From Bacteroidota bacterium (lineage in GTDB: Bacteria; Bacteroidota; Bacteroidia; Chitinophagales; Saprospiraceae): 64,000 bases of DNA. This document shows positions 17,884-25,998 of the stretch, piece by piece. The notes beneath the pieces are model-generated. The model did not search any database, was not told where the DNA came from, and saw only the letters and a list, made by a program, of their open reading frames with translations. Both the position numbers and the translations under genes were made by a program. Every line of letters begins with the position of its first letter. Position 1 is the stretch's first letter. Location: positions 1-64,000 of the forward strand of contig JAIUPL010000003.1 in NCBI GenBank assembly GCA_020160935.1, read 5' to 3'.

Positions 17884-18040
17884 GGATGTACGATTTCAGA
17901 TTACATGATGTAAGATTTATGATTGGATTTCAGAATCAGGATTTTTGAGTGACGATTGACGGCGCTGCTTTCAATCAAAAATCTTAATTCTGAAATCCAA
18001 TCATAAATCTTACATCATGTAATCTGAAATCATACATCTA
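17884..18040. repeat. long palindrome joining two convergent stop codons
   Basis: Left arm about 17885-17947 and right arm 17976-18038 are complementary over about 63 bases with few mismatches (GATTTCAGATTACATGATG pairs with its complement). The loop is about 28 bases. The stem reaches within one to three bases of the stop codons of the AIM24 gene and of the 129-residue gene. It probably terminates transcription in both directions. Confidence 0.9.
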
Positions 18041-18427
18041 CAGTTTCTCTTCCAAAAACCGCTTGAACTCATTTTTCAATTCCAGGTACAATTTCCTGTA
18101 TGTGTCCACATGATCGCGCATCGTTGCGTGATCGGCAAAATGCACATGATCAATGGCGGTCTGGTGTGTTTTGGCGTAGTTAGTCAGCCACTGTTCGTGC
18201 GCTTTGGCCTGGTGTCGTACGGTGCTGAGTTGCTGTCGCTGAATTAAGAACTGGTTTTGGAAGTGTTCCACTTCTTTCTGAACGTCCATGTGGGTGTTTT
18301 TACCAGCCACTTCTTCCAGCCATTGCTGGTAAAGTTTCAGTTCGTCTTCGTAAAACCGCGTCTCCATATCCCACAGTTTGTACTCAAAATGCAAGTCGGA
18401 GAGGTATTTCTTTTTCGTCTTTTCCAT
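18038..18427 (-). CDS. hypothetical coiled-coil protein
   Basis: A 129-residue, highly charged, helix-rich protein (EKTKKKYLSDLHFEYKLW onward, ending KNEFKRFLEEKL). Heptad-like Leu/Phe spacing suggests a coiled coil over most of its length. There is no signal peptide, membrane helix or recognised domain. The ATG at 18427 was chosen because the longer frame to 18724 translates the palindromic repeat, and a TACCTTTG box lies 43 bases before 18427. Function unknown. Confidence 0.75.
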   Translation of the reverse strand: MEKTKKKYLSDLHFEYKLWDMETRFYEDELKLYQQWLEEVAGKNTHMDVQKEVEHFQNQFLIQRQQLSTVRHQAKAHEQWLTNYAKTHQTAIDHVHFADHATMRDHVDTYRKLYLELKNEFKRFLEEKL

Positions 18428-18469
18428 ATTCAATAGTTTTTCTTGATGAAGCAAAGGTGCATTTGAATA

Positions 18470-18477
18470 CAAAGGTA
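18470..18477 (-). promoter_or_regulatory. -7 box (TACCTTTG) for the coiled-coil gene
   Basis: TAnnTTTG match 43 bases upstream of the ATG at 18427. It supports that start over the longer frame. Confidence 0.5.
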
Positions 18478-18565
18478 GGGTATGAGAAAAATCAACCTGC
18501 GCTTTGACCGTCATCAGTTTGCTAAATCGGTCATTACTGCTGTGATGGGTGACGAAAAATCGACA

Positions 18566-18741
18566 GTAGTTTCCCGTAGAGTAGTTTCCCGCAGATTTAC
18601 GCAGAGTTTCCCGCAGATTTACGCAGAACGTAGAGTACACAAATTTATCGCCTTGAAGAAACAGGAGTACTCTACGTTCTGCGTAAATCTGCGGGAAACT
18701 CTGCGTAAATCTGCGGGAAACCACTCTACGGGAAAACCTAC
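18566..18741. repeat. long palindrome with GTAGAGTACAC core (copy 1)
   Basis: Left arm 18566-18638 and right arm 18665-18741 pair over about 70 bases. The arms contain two tandem copies of a 22-bp unit (TTTCCCGCAGATTTACGCAG and two more bases). The core GTAGAGTAC/GTACTCTAC is next to the loop, and the loop contains TTATCGCCTTGAAGAAA. It fills most of the 342-base gap between the triple-PDZ gene and the coiled-coil gene, both on the minus strand. No further gene is visible in this gap. Confidence 0.92.
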
Positions 18742-18769
18742 GTGATCTGCAGGAAATTACTTCTTGGCG

Positions 18770-20248
18770 TTACACCCGCGACAACAAAATTATTTTTTTG
18801 GAAAACACCTTGTTGTCCTGCGTCACCGTAACGGTATAAAAACCAGGGCTTTTTCCTTCCAGATTTACCTGTTCGTTGAACGAACCGTTGAACTGTTTCA
18901 ACTGGTTTTCATACACCACTTTTCCGTTCATATCGGTCATACGAACCGTGGTAGGCACTGCATTGGCTTCGAAACGAATATTAACCGGGCCTAGTGTTGG
19001 GCTGGGGTATGCATCAAAAGATTCCAGTTGAAGGGTTGTTTCAGGCTGTTCTGCCGTAGGGGGCGCCTGCAAATTGGGTAATACTGTGGGTTCCTGAACC
19101 GCAGGTGCTGTAGTTTGCTGTTGCGGGCAAATCTTAAATGTAGCCGAAATATTCATTTTGGCGCCTTCCCGCAGGATTGTCATCTGAAACTGATCACCCG
19201 GCTGGTGTTTGTCGCGGGCGCTGCGCAATTCATCACTGGTATGGATAGGTTGTTCGTCGAGTGCCAGAATAATATCGCCCTCTTGAACAGCACTTTCATA
19301 AGCAGGGGTATTGTCAATGACACCCAGCACGCGAACACCGCCGCTTTGATTTATGGCTGTTTCAGTGGTATATACGCCGATAAATACCTTGCAAGGGTCA
19401 CGCTCATTGATCAAGCGCCTGAAACCAGGATCGCCGCTCAGGGTGACTTCTGTTTTTCCATTTTCTCCATTGCGCAGGTACACTACGGTAACACGGTCGC
19501 CAGGTTGATGTTTAATCAGGGCATTGTACAGATGGTCGCCATCAGACATGGATTTTCCATCTACGATGGTGATAACATCGCCGGCAAGCAGGCCGGCTTT
19601 TTCGGCGCCTTTACCTTCAATCACCTCGCGGATGACGATGCCTTTTTCATTAAATGCAGCCTCGTCTTTATAGATACCGAGGATCGGGCGCTCGCGCATT
19701 TCAAGCGATTGATTCAGGTGCTCGAAACGATCCGCAAAAAAGGCTTTTACCTCTGCCTTTTCTGCTTCCTCTGCTTGTTGCATCTCCTCTTCGCTGCAAG
19801 TTTTGAATCGCGCCTGAATCGTCATTGGTGAGCCATTGCGCAGGATATTGAGGGTAAAAGAATCTCCCTGCTGGTGCTTGTCGCGCTGGTTTTCCAGTTC
19901 CGTTTGAGTGCCCACTTTTACATCGTCGATGGCGAGAATAATATCGCCCTCCTGTACACCGTATGTTTCCGCGGGTGTGTTGTCGATGGTATAGTCTACG
20001 GTTAATCCGCCTGTGGCCTCATCGCGGGTGGTACCAACACCGATAAATACCTTGCAGGGATTCTGGTGGTTCGACACCCACACATGAGGCGCTGTACCCA
20101 TCAGTGCAACCTGATCTTTGTCTATGGTATAGGTATGCACATTCGTTTTTCCGTCTGCGGAAATCCACGAGGTTTTCACCTGGGTTTGCGCCATCAGGTT
20201 CACAAAGAAAAGCAGCAATAGAACCGGTAGGAAGTATCTTGTTTTCAT
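18770..20248 (-). CDS. secreted triple-PDZ protein with T9SS sorting domain
   Basis: A 492-residue exported protein. It has a signal peptide (about 1-20, ending LMAQ), then three PDZ domains at about 65-148, 185-275 and 284-372. Each contains a GDIILAID or GDVITIVDG strand and a KHQxGD motif, and the first and third are close copies (both begin PCKVFIGV). A Pro/Gln/Thr-rich linker (375-405) and a C-terminal type IX sorting domain follow (about 408-492: MTDMNGKVVYENQLKQF, then GFYTVTVTQDNKVFSKKI). There is no protease or other catalytic domain, so it is likely a cell-surface binding or scaffold protein exported by the Por system. Confidence 0.9.
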   Translation of the reverse strand: MKTRYFLPVLLLLFFVNLMAQTQVKTSWISADGKTNVHTYTIDKDQVALMGTAPHVWVSNHQNPCKVFIGVGTTRDEATGGLTVDYTIDNTPAETYGVQEGDIILAIDDVKVGTQTELENQRDKHQQGDSFTLNILRNGSPMTIQARFKTCSEEEMQQAEEAEKAEVKAFFADRFEHLNQSLEMRERPILGIYKDEAAFNEKGIVIREVIEGKGAEKAGLLAGDVITIVDGKSMSDGDHLYNALIKHQPGDRVTVVYLRNGENGKTEVTLSGDPGFRRLINERDPCKVFIGVYTTETAINQSGGVRVLGVIDNTPAYESAVQEGDIILALDEQPIHTSDELRSARDKHQPGDQFQMTILREGAKMNISATFKICPQQQTTAPAVQEPTVLPNLQAPPTAEQPETTLQLESFDAYPSPTLGPVNIRFEANAVPTTVRMTDMNGKVVYENQLKQFNGSFNEQVNLEGKSPGFYTVTVTQDNKVFSKKIILLSRV

Positions 20249-20423
20249 GAACGAAACAGTTTAATTGTGAAGGTATTGTTGCACATTTCTTCCTGCCAAA
20301 TCAGAAAGTAATGCCAATGACCAACTGTTCCGCGATACGTTGCATCCGGAAAAAAATATGTCGCAGATTCAGGACGAAGCCTTAAAAAATCAGGCGATTC
20401 AACTGAATGACAACGCTAAATGT

Positions 20424-21206
20424 TTATCCTTCGAAGTGAAATGACAGGGTAAATGTGCGGCTCATTACTTTCTCCAGTACATTGCTTTGTGGCAACTGGT
20501 TGTTGTAAATGAGTACATTGTTGATGCCTTGCGATATTTTCAATTCAGGCGAGAAGATGAAATAAGGGAAGAAAAACTGGATGCCGGCGCCGTATTCTAC
20601 CTGAAAATCGGTAGGAGCAATTTTTACAATACCCGAAGCCTGCCTGGTGCGGGAGTCGCTGGCTACGTCGAATGAATATTTTACGCCACCGATTACAAAC
20701 AGGCGAAAGTCGTGATAAGGCGCAGATTTATAGCGCACATGAAAAGGCATCTCTACCAATACTGATTCGATGGGGCGTTGTGTAATCCGGCCGTTCTCGC
20801 CGGGCTGTGTGTAACGAATCGTTCTTTCAATGAACGACAGTGTAGGCAAAAAACGCAGGTCAAAATACTCACCCACGCGCAGGTTGGATACAATACCCAG
20901 GTTGATGCCGGGCCCGGTTACGGATTCTGCACGGGCAAAGGAGTCGCTCCGGATAAAGTCCTTAGAGTGATAAATCCTGAAATCACTGCGATTCATGCCC
21001 AGCGTGATACCGAAATAGTAAGGCTTCTGCTGAAAATCGCGGTAATTGATATTGCTGCCCTGGCTGAATTGCGCGCGCACTCCGGCAGGAACAAAAAACA
21101 GCAAAAGCAGCGCCCATTTGAACGCAGACAAATGTTGTACAGATTGAAAAATGGTTATTTGGTGGCAACGTAGATGGTGCATATTCCAAGCGTTAAGCGT
21201 TCGCAT
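20424..21206 (-). CDS. porT: PorT family outer-membrane protein of the type IX secretion system
   Basis: A predicted beta-barrel of about 235-260 residues. The signal peptide is seen at residues 25-46 of the longest frame (hydrophobic run then VRAQ). The mature part has repeated amphipathic strands and ends in an aromatic strand (RTFTLSFHFEG). The identification as PorT rests on length, the FGITLGMNRSDFRI start of the barrel, the RPIESVLVEMPFHVRYKS strands and the position directly after ubiE, a pairing common in Bacteroidota. It is required for secretion through the Por/T9SS machinery, and three cargo proteins are encoded in this window. The start is uncertain: ATGs at 21206 and 21182 overlap ubiE, and a TTG at 21131 would give a compact signal peptide. 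Confidence 0.8.
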   Translation of the reverse strand: MRTLNAWNMHHLRCHQITIFQSVQHLSAFKWALLLLFFVPAGVRAQFSQGSNINYRDFQQKPYYFGITLGMNRSDFRIYHSKDFIRSDSFARAESVTGPGINLGIVSNLRVGEYFDLRFLPTLSFIERTIRYTQPGENGRITQRPIESVLVEMPFHVRYKSAPYHDFRLFVIGGVKYSFDVASDSRTRQASGIVKIAPTDFQVEYGAGIQFFFPYFIFSPELKISQGINNVLIYNNQLPQSNVLEKVMSRTFTLSFHFEG

Positions 21207-21889
21207 ATAGGGTTTTGATAACCAATACGGGACAGGATTTGTAAAAACTGATCGCCTTCCGGAAAAGCCTGTACACTTTCAAACAAATAGGTGTAGGCTT
21301 TCATATCGCGACTCGTTAAACGTCCAATCAGCGGTAAAACGTATTTGAAGTAGGTATTGTATAGTTGTTTAAATGGAAAAAGGTGCGGTCGGGAAAATTC
21401 CAGGATCACCACTTTCCCTCCTGGACGCAACACACGCAGCATCTCAGCAAGCCCTTTTTCCAGGTTTTCGAAGTTCCGAACGCCAAATGCCACTGTCACA
21501 GCATCGAATGCAGCATCTGCGAAATGCAGGTTTTCACTGTCGCCCGTTTCCAGGGTAATAATCTGTTGCAATCCTTCCCGGTCAATTTTTTTCCGACCGA
21601 AATCCAGCATCTGATTGGCAATATCTATGCCGATGATGCTGGCAGGCTTCAACATTTTTGCAGCCATGATGGCCACATCGGCCGTTCCGGTTGCCACATC
21701 GAGTAAATTTCCGGGTTGGAGCGGTTTCAGATAGCCAAGTGCGCGTTTTCGCCATGAAATATCGATGCCGAGTGAAAGCACCCGGTTCAGCAGATCGTAC
21801 TTGGGAGCAATGGTATCGAACATGTGTTCAACTTCCATTTTTTTGGATTCTCCCGACCCATAAGGCGTAACTACCGGTTTATTATCCAT
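21155..21889 (-). CDS. ubiE: demethylmenaquinone methyltransferase (UbiE/MenG)
   Basis: A 244-residue class I methyltransferase that makes menaquinone from demethylmenaquinone. The family start YDLLNRVLSLGID-x-WRK is at about 30-46, the AdoMet-binding loop LLDVATGTADVA at about 61-72, and the GDSENLHF and VTVAFGVRNFEN motifs follow. The late ILEFSRP segment is typical. Menaquinone is the usual quinone of this phylum, so MenG activity is the most likely. The 3' end overlaps the upstream-frame starts of porT. The two genes are probably one transcript. Confidence 0.95.
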   Translation of the reverse strand: MDNKPVVTPYGSGESKKMEVEHMFDTIAPKYDLLNRVLSLGIDISWRKRALGYLKPLQPGNLLDVATGTADVAIMAAKMLKPASIIGIDIANQMLDFGRKKIDREGLQQIITLETGDSENLHFADAAFDAVTVAFGVRNFENLEKGLAEMLRVLRPGGKVVILEFSRPHLFPFKQLYNTYFKYVLPLIGRLTSRDMKAYTYLFESVQAFPEGDQFLQILSRIGYQNPICERLTLGICTIYVATK

Positions 21890-21931
21890 GAGGGTAATGT
21901 TTTTGATGCAGGCGTCGACACTTGCGTTGCC

Positions 21932-23062
21932 TTAGATGTGGATATTTTCAACAATTTCCAGACCGTAACCAATAAAACCAGTGCGCGGTTTAGGATTATT
22001 GGTCAGAAGTTTGATTTTGTTGATGTTCAATTCCCGCAAAATTTGCGCTCCAATACCAAAATCTTTTTTCCCTATGGTAGAATGCAGTTCGAAGCGATCG
22101 AGATTGCCTTCGTCCTGCAATTGTTTGTAATTCATGAGTTTAGCCAGCAGGTTGGCTTTATCGCCCTGGCGCAGGTACACGAATGCGCCTTTGCCTGCCT
22201 GTGCGATACTTTTGAAAGCGCTGTCGACCTGGCTGCCATAATCGGACAGCAAGGTGCCGAGGAAACCGCCCGTTTCCGACCAGGAATGTACGCGCACCAG
22301 CACGGGTTCGTCGGGCTCCCATTTTCCCTTTTTCAACACCAGGTGGGTATCGCCAGTGGAAATATCGCTGAACACGATGGCCTCGAATTCACCATAAATC
22401 GTGTGCATACTGGTTTCCATTTCCCGGCGAACAAGCCGTTCGGTGCGCATACGATAGGCCACCAGGTCGTCGATGGAAATAATTTTCAACTGGTGCTCTC
22501 GAGCCACCTCTATCAGTTGAGGCAGGCGCGCCATCGTGCCATCCGGGTTCAGAATTTCTACCAGCACGCCAGCGGGATACAGACCTGCCATTCGTGCCAG
22601 GTCGATGGTGGCTTCTGTATGGCCGGTACGGCGCAACACCCCTCCTGGTTTGGCGCGCAGGGGAAAAATATGCCCCGGGCGGGCGTAGTCGCTCGGTTTG
22701 GCATCTGGATTCGTCAGGAAGCGGATACCTGTTGCCCGGTCGTAGGCGCTGATTCCGGTTGTACATCCGTGTCCGATCAGGTCGATGGAAACCGTGAAAG
22801 CCGTTTCATGCAGGGCTGTATTGCTGCTGACCATCAGATCGAGGCCCAGTTCTTCGGCGCGTTTTTCTTCCAGGGGGGTACAGATCAATCCGCGGCCGTA
22901 CTGCGCCATGAAATTGATAATTTCCGGGGTGACCGTTTCCGCAGCACAGACGAAATCGCCTTCGTTTTCGCGGTCTTCATCGTCGACCACGATAATAACT
23001 TTTCCGGCGCGAATATCGTCCAGGGCTTCTTCGATGGTATTGAGTTGGATGGGTGGCGTCAT
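21932..23062 (-). CDS. ribBA: RibBA-type protein: DHBP synthase with degenerate GTP cyclohydrolase II half
   Basis: A 376-residue riboflavin-pathway protein. The N-terminal 3,4-dihydroxy-2-butanone-4-phosphate synthase (about 8-208) is intact, with DDEDRENEGD at 27-36, RPGHIFPLRA at 128-137 and GHTEATIDLARMAGL at 147-161. The C-terminal GTP cyclohydrolase II fold (about 215-376) has lost its zinc site: the three expected cysteines are Ser262, Ser273 and Tyr275. The EGRGIGL nucleotide loop reads GDKANLL at 300-306. Cyclohydrolase activity is therefore unlikely; a separate RibA should exist elsewhere. The ATG at 23062 was chosen because an upstream frame to 23155 crosses a hairpin and lacks family homology. 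Confidence 0.92.
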   Translation of the reverse strand: MTPPIQLNTIEEALDDIRAGKVIIVVDDEDRENEGDFVCAAETVTPEIINFMAQYGRGLICTPLEEKRAEELGLDLMVSSNTALHETAFTVSIDLIGHGCTTGISAYDRATGIRFLTNPDAKPSDYARPGHIFPLRAKPGGVLRRTGHTEATIDLARMAGLYPAGVLVEILNPDGTMARLPQLIEVAREHQLKIISIDDLVAYRMRTERLVRREMETSMHTIYGEFEAIVFSDISTGDTHLVLKKGKWEPDEPVLVRVHSWSETGGFLGTLLSDYGSQVDSAFKSIAQAGKGAFVYLRQGDKANLLAKLMNYKQLQDEGNLDRFELHSTIGKKDFGIGAQILRELNINKIKLLTNNPKPRTGFIGYGLEIVENIHI

Positions 23063-23082
23063 GGCTCGGGTAAAATAAAAAT

Positions 23083-23111
23083 GCGCCGCAGGGAGATATT
23101 TCCTGCGGCGC
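23083..23111 (-). terminator. terminator-like hairpin in the ribBA leader
   Basis: A perfect 10-bp stem GCGCCGCAGG/CCTGCGGCGC with a 9-base loop, followed on the minus strand by ATTTTTATTTT. It ends 21 bases ahead of the ribBA ATG and lies between the TATCTTTG box and that ATG, so it may attenuate ribBA. It could equally stop transcription from the sugar isomerase-like gene. Confidence 0.75.
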
Positions 23112-23113
23112 GG

Positions 23114-23121
23114 CAAAGATA
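23114..23121 (-). promoter_or_regulatory. -7 box (TATCTTTG) for ribBA
   Basis: TAnnTTTG match 52 bases before the ATG, upstream of the hairpin. If it is used, the hairpin is at the very start of the leader RNA. Confidence 0.5.
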
Positions 23122-23215
23122 ATTTGGTATTGCGGCCCGTTGGTAGTAATTGCAAAAATGTGTTGCAGATTCTACGTCCGATAGCCTAAAATAAGAAGTT
23201 CGAAATGATTCGATA

Positions 23216-24103
23216 CTAGAAAACCAGTTTTTTAAATCCTTGCAGGGAGCGTTCGGCGCCTTGCATGGGAGTGGTCACATAGTTTTCAAGTTCGATGATG
23301 TAATATTTCAGGCCTGCGAGTTTGCTTTGCTTGAAAATTTCGTTGAAATCGATCACACCATCGCCCACTTCAATGCTGTCCTGTTTTTCTGTATTGGCCA
23401 TATCTTTAGCGTGGCAGAGTTCCCAGCGGCCCGGGTACAGGCGGAACCAGTCGAGCGGGTTGTGCATTGCTTTTCGTACCCAGTAGATGTCCATTTCCAT
23501 GGCCATCAGTTTGGGATCTACCTCATGCAGGAGCCATTCAATGAGCAGGCGATTATCGGGGCCTCTTTTTTCAAATTCAAAGTTGTGGTTGTGGTAACCG
23601 AAACGAATACCTGCTTTATTAGCGTATTCGCCTGCTGCCTGGTATACCGGTATCATTTTATCGATAATCAAGCGATCCGGATCGGCCATATAGGGGCATA
23701 CGATGTATTTCTGACCGCCCGACACTGCATCATCAATGGCTTTTTTGGAAGCATCATTCAGCGATTTCGTGGAAGCATCATACGAGGCCGAGGTAAACAT
23801 CACGTGGCTGGAAGGCATGGATATTCCATTGTCTTTCAATAGCATCACAAAGTCCTTGTAAGGCATTCCGAACATTTTGCCTTCGCCGTAGCCAAAGCCT
23901 TCCACTTCTTTATAGCCCATTTTGGCGAGGGCTTTGATGGTGCCGGCCGGGTCTTTGCCCATGTCGTCACGCACGCTCCACAACTGAATGCCCAGGTGAG
24001 GAACCTCCACATTACCCAAAGGCAGGCGTGGCAAAACGGCAGCCCCTGCAACGGCCAGTGAAGATGTTTTTAAAAAATCACGTCTTGAAAATGAATTTCT
24101 CAT
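23216..24103 (-). CDS. Tat-exported sugar phosphate isomerase/epimerase-like protein
   Basis: A 295-residue protein. The Tat signal is clear: SRRDFLK at 5-11, then an Ala-rich hydrophobic region ending near residue 25. The mature part is a xylose-isomerase-like TIM barrel (AP endonuclease 2 superfamily): HLGIQLWSVRDDM, the metal-site histidines in GYHNHNFEFE (about 169-178), METD-like MEMDIYW and WELCHAKDM near the C-terminus. Family members isomerise or epimerise sugars in the periplasm, but the substrate here is unknown. It is a single gene in this stretch; a terminator-like hairpin follows at 23083. Confidence 0.88.
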   Translation of the reverse strand: MRNSFSRRDFLKTSSLAVAGAAVLPRLPLGNVEVPHLGIQLWSVRDDMGKDPAGTIKALAKMGYKEVEGFGYGEGKMFGMPYKDFVMLLKDNGISMPSSHVMFTSASYDASTKSLNDASKKAIDDAVSGGQKYIVCPYMADPDRLIIDKMIPVYQAAGEYANKAGIRFGYHNHNFEFEKRGPDNRLLIEWLLHEVDPKLMAMEMDIYWVRKAMHNPLDWFRLYPGRWELCHAKDMANTEKQDSIEVGDGVIDFNEIFKQSKLAGLKYYIIELENYVTTPMQGAERSLQGFKKLVF

Positions 24104-24360
24104 GCTATAAATCGCAAATGATGGTTGAAAAATAAACGCCCCAAAACTCTGGAATTCGTGTGAATTTCAAATTGTAAAATCGTGATTTTAAGAAAAAATA
24201 TTGGTCAAATTCAGGTTTTTCCGGCAAACATTCTTTTTTCAGCAAATAGTTAAAAATTTTCCGCCGTTTGTATTTGGAAACCACGACTGCATTGTGAGAA
24301 CTTACCCGCAGTTTTCAACAAAGCCTTGCGGGTTTATTATTCCAGTCAAACTGATCTCTT

Positions 24361-25974
24361 ATGATTCAAGTGCTTCATATATCTGCCGAATGTTATCCTG
24401 CCGCCAAAACCGGGGGGCTGGGCGATGTCGTAGGGTCACTACCCAAATACCAGTCGGAAGCAGGTGTACTGTCTGCAGCAATCATTCCCAAGTATGCTAC
24501 CAAGTGGATCAATAACCAGGAATGGGTGACTGTTTATGGCGGCGCTGTGCGGGTCGACTGGCGTACCGTCGGGTTCACCGTGCAGCAGGAAAAAAACAAC
24601 GCGCTGGGGTTCCCGTTTTTTGTGGTGGATGTGCCGGGCCTGTTCGACCGCCCCGGTATTTACAACGATCCTGCCGGCCATCCCTATGGCGACGAACTGG
24701 AAAGGTATCTGGTGTTTCAGCAGGCTGTATTGCAATGGCTTCTTTCCTTTCCCCAGCACGACAGGCCGCGCGTGCTGCACTGCCACGATCACCATACCGG
24801 ATTGATTCCGTTTATGGTGAAACATTGCCCGCAATACAATGATCTGGGTATGATACCCACGGTATTTACTATCCACAATGGACAGTACCAGGGTATGTTC
24901 AGCCGAAACAACCTGCACCTCATGCCCTTTTTCGAGTCTTCCGCGTATGGGCTGCTCGATTGGAACGGCATTATCAACCCAATGGCGTCGGCCTTGCGAT
25001 GCGCCTGGGCGGTTACGACGGTTTCCGAAACTTATCTGTACGAATTACACCAGAGCAGTTTGGGTCTTGAACGCCTGTTCCGCGATGAATGGCATAAACA
25101 ATCAGGTATTATCAATGGTATCGACGCAAGAGTATGGGACCCTGCTACAGACCCTGCCATCCAGTATCGCCTGGAAGGCAATGACATCGATGCCTTTAAA
25201 CTGAAAAACAAAAAGGTGCTGTGCGAATGGTTCGGATTGCCGGAAGACCAGCCCATCATCAGTTTCATCGGGAGGCTGGTAGGAGAGAAGGGCTCCGACC
25301 TTTTGCCCGATGCTTTCCGAAACTATATTCATGCAGGTGGCGGCGCCTCTTTCCTGGTATTGGGCACGGGTGAACCCTGGACGCAGAACCAGTTCCGGCA
25401 AATGGCCTATCAGTATCCCGGCCGTTTCAATGCCATTATCGACTACAATGAAGCGCTGGCGCACCAGATATATGCAGGTTCTGACTACCTCATCATGCCC
25501 TCGCGTGTAGAGCCATGCGGCCTGAATCAGATGTATTCCATGCGTTATGGAACGATTCCAATTGTACACAGCGTGGGTGGCCTGATCGATACGGTGCCGG
25601 ATATTGGCGAACCGGGAGGTACAGGACGAGGCATCCGATTCGACCGTTTTGATTTGGGCGATATCGGATGGGCCATTCACCGTGGCGCGTCGATGTGGCA
25701 CCACAATCCGCATGCTATTTCTGAAATCAGGAAACGCATCATGTCCATCGATTTTTCCTGGGAACGCACCATCGAAAAATATTTCGACGTGTACCGACGG
25801 GCAAGCGCCCAAATCAGAATTGAAAAGCATGCGCCTGCAGAAGTAGCCAACATTCTGGAACCGGAAAAACCGGCCACCTCAAAAGTCGCTTCAAAAAAAG
25901 CGCCAGCCAAGAGCCCGAAAAGTGAACCTGCTGCGAAACCTGCCGCATCAAAAGCAAAGAAAAAAACAAAATAA
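24361..25974 (+). CDS. glgA: glycogen synthase with basic C-terminal tail
   Basis: A 537-residue GT5 glycogen/starch synthase that transfers glucose from ADP-glucose to alpha-1,4-glucan. The N-terminal ADP-glucose site KTGGLGDVVGSLP is at about 18-30. The C-terminal Rossmann domain contains FIGRLVGEKGSDLL and the SRVEPCGLNQMYSMRYGTIP sugar-nucleotide motif (near 380-400). Typical GlgA is about 475-500 residues; the extra 45 residues at the end are Lys/Ala/Pro-rich (many KxxPAK-like units) and probably disordered. It starts the operon with glgC, 24 bases downstream. Confidence 0.95.
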   Translation: MIQVLHISAECYPAAKTGGLGDVVGSLPKYQSEAGVLSAAIIPKYATKWINNQEWVTVYGGAVRVDWRTVGFTVQQEKNNALGFPFFVVDVPGLFDRPGIYNDPAGHPYGDELERYLVFQQAVLQWLLSFPQHDRPRVLHCHDHHTGLIPFMVKHCPQYNDLGMIPTVFTIHNGQYQGMFSRNNLHLMPFFESSAYGLLDWNGIINPMASALRCAWAVTTVSETYLYELHQSSLGLERLFRDEWHKQSGIINGIDARVWDPATDPAIQYRLEGNDIDAFKLKNKKVLCEWFGLPEDQPIISFIGRLVGEKGSDLLPDAFRNYIHAGGGASFLVLGTGEPWTQNQFRQMAYQYPGRFNAIIDYNEALAHQIYAGSDYLIMPSRVEPCGLNQMYSMRYGTIPIVHSVGGLIDTVPDIGEPGGTGRGIRFDRFDLGDIGWAIHRGASMWHHNPHAISEIRKRIMSIDFSWERTIEKYFDVYRRASAQIRIEKHAPAEVANILEPEKPATSKVASKKAPAKSPKSEPAAKPAASKAKKKTK

Positions 25975-25998
25975 CACCGTAATCAACGCAAAACAACC

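Noticed and set aside
18428-18724. N-terminal extension of the 129-residue coiled-coil gene
   Set aside because: The extension translates palindromic repeat; a promoter box and ATG at 18427 fit better.
21824-23122. 432-codon plus-strand open frame
   Set aside because: It is the antisense shadow of ribBA, which has clear catalytic motifs.
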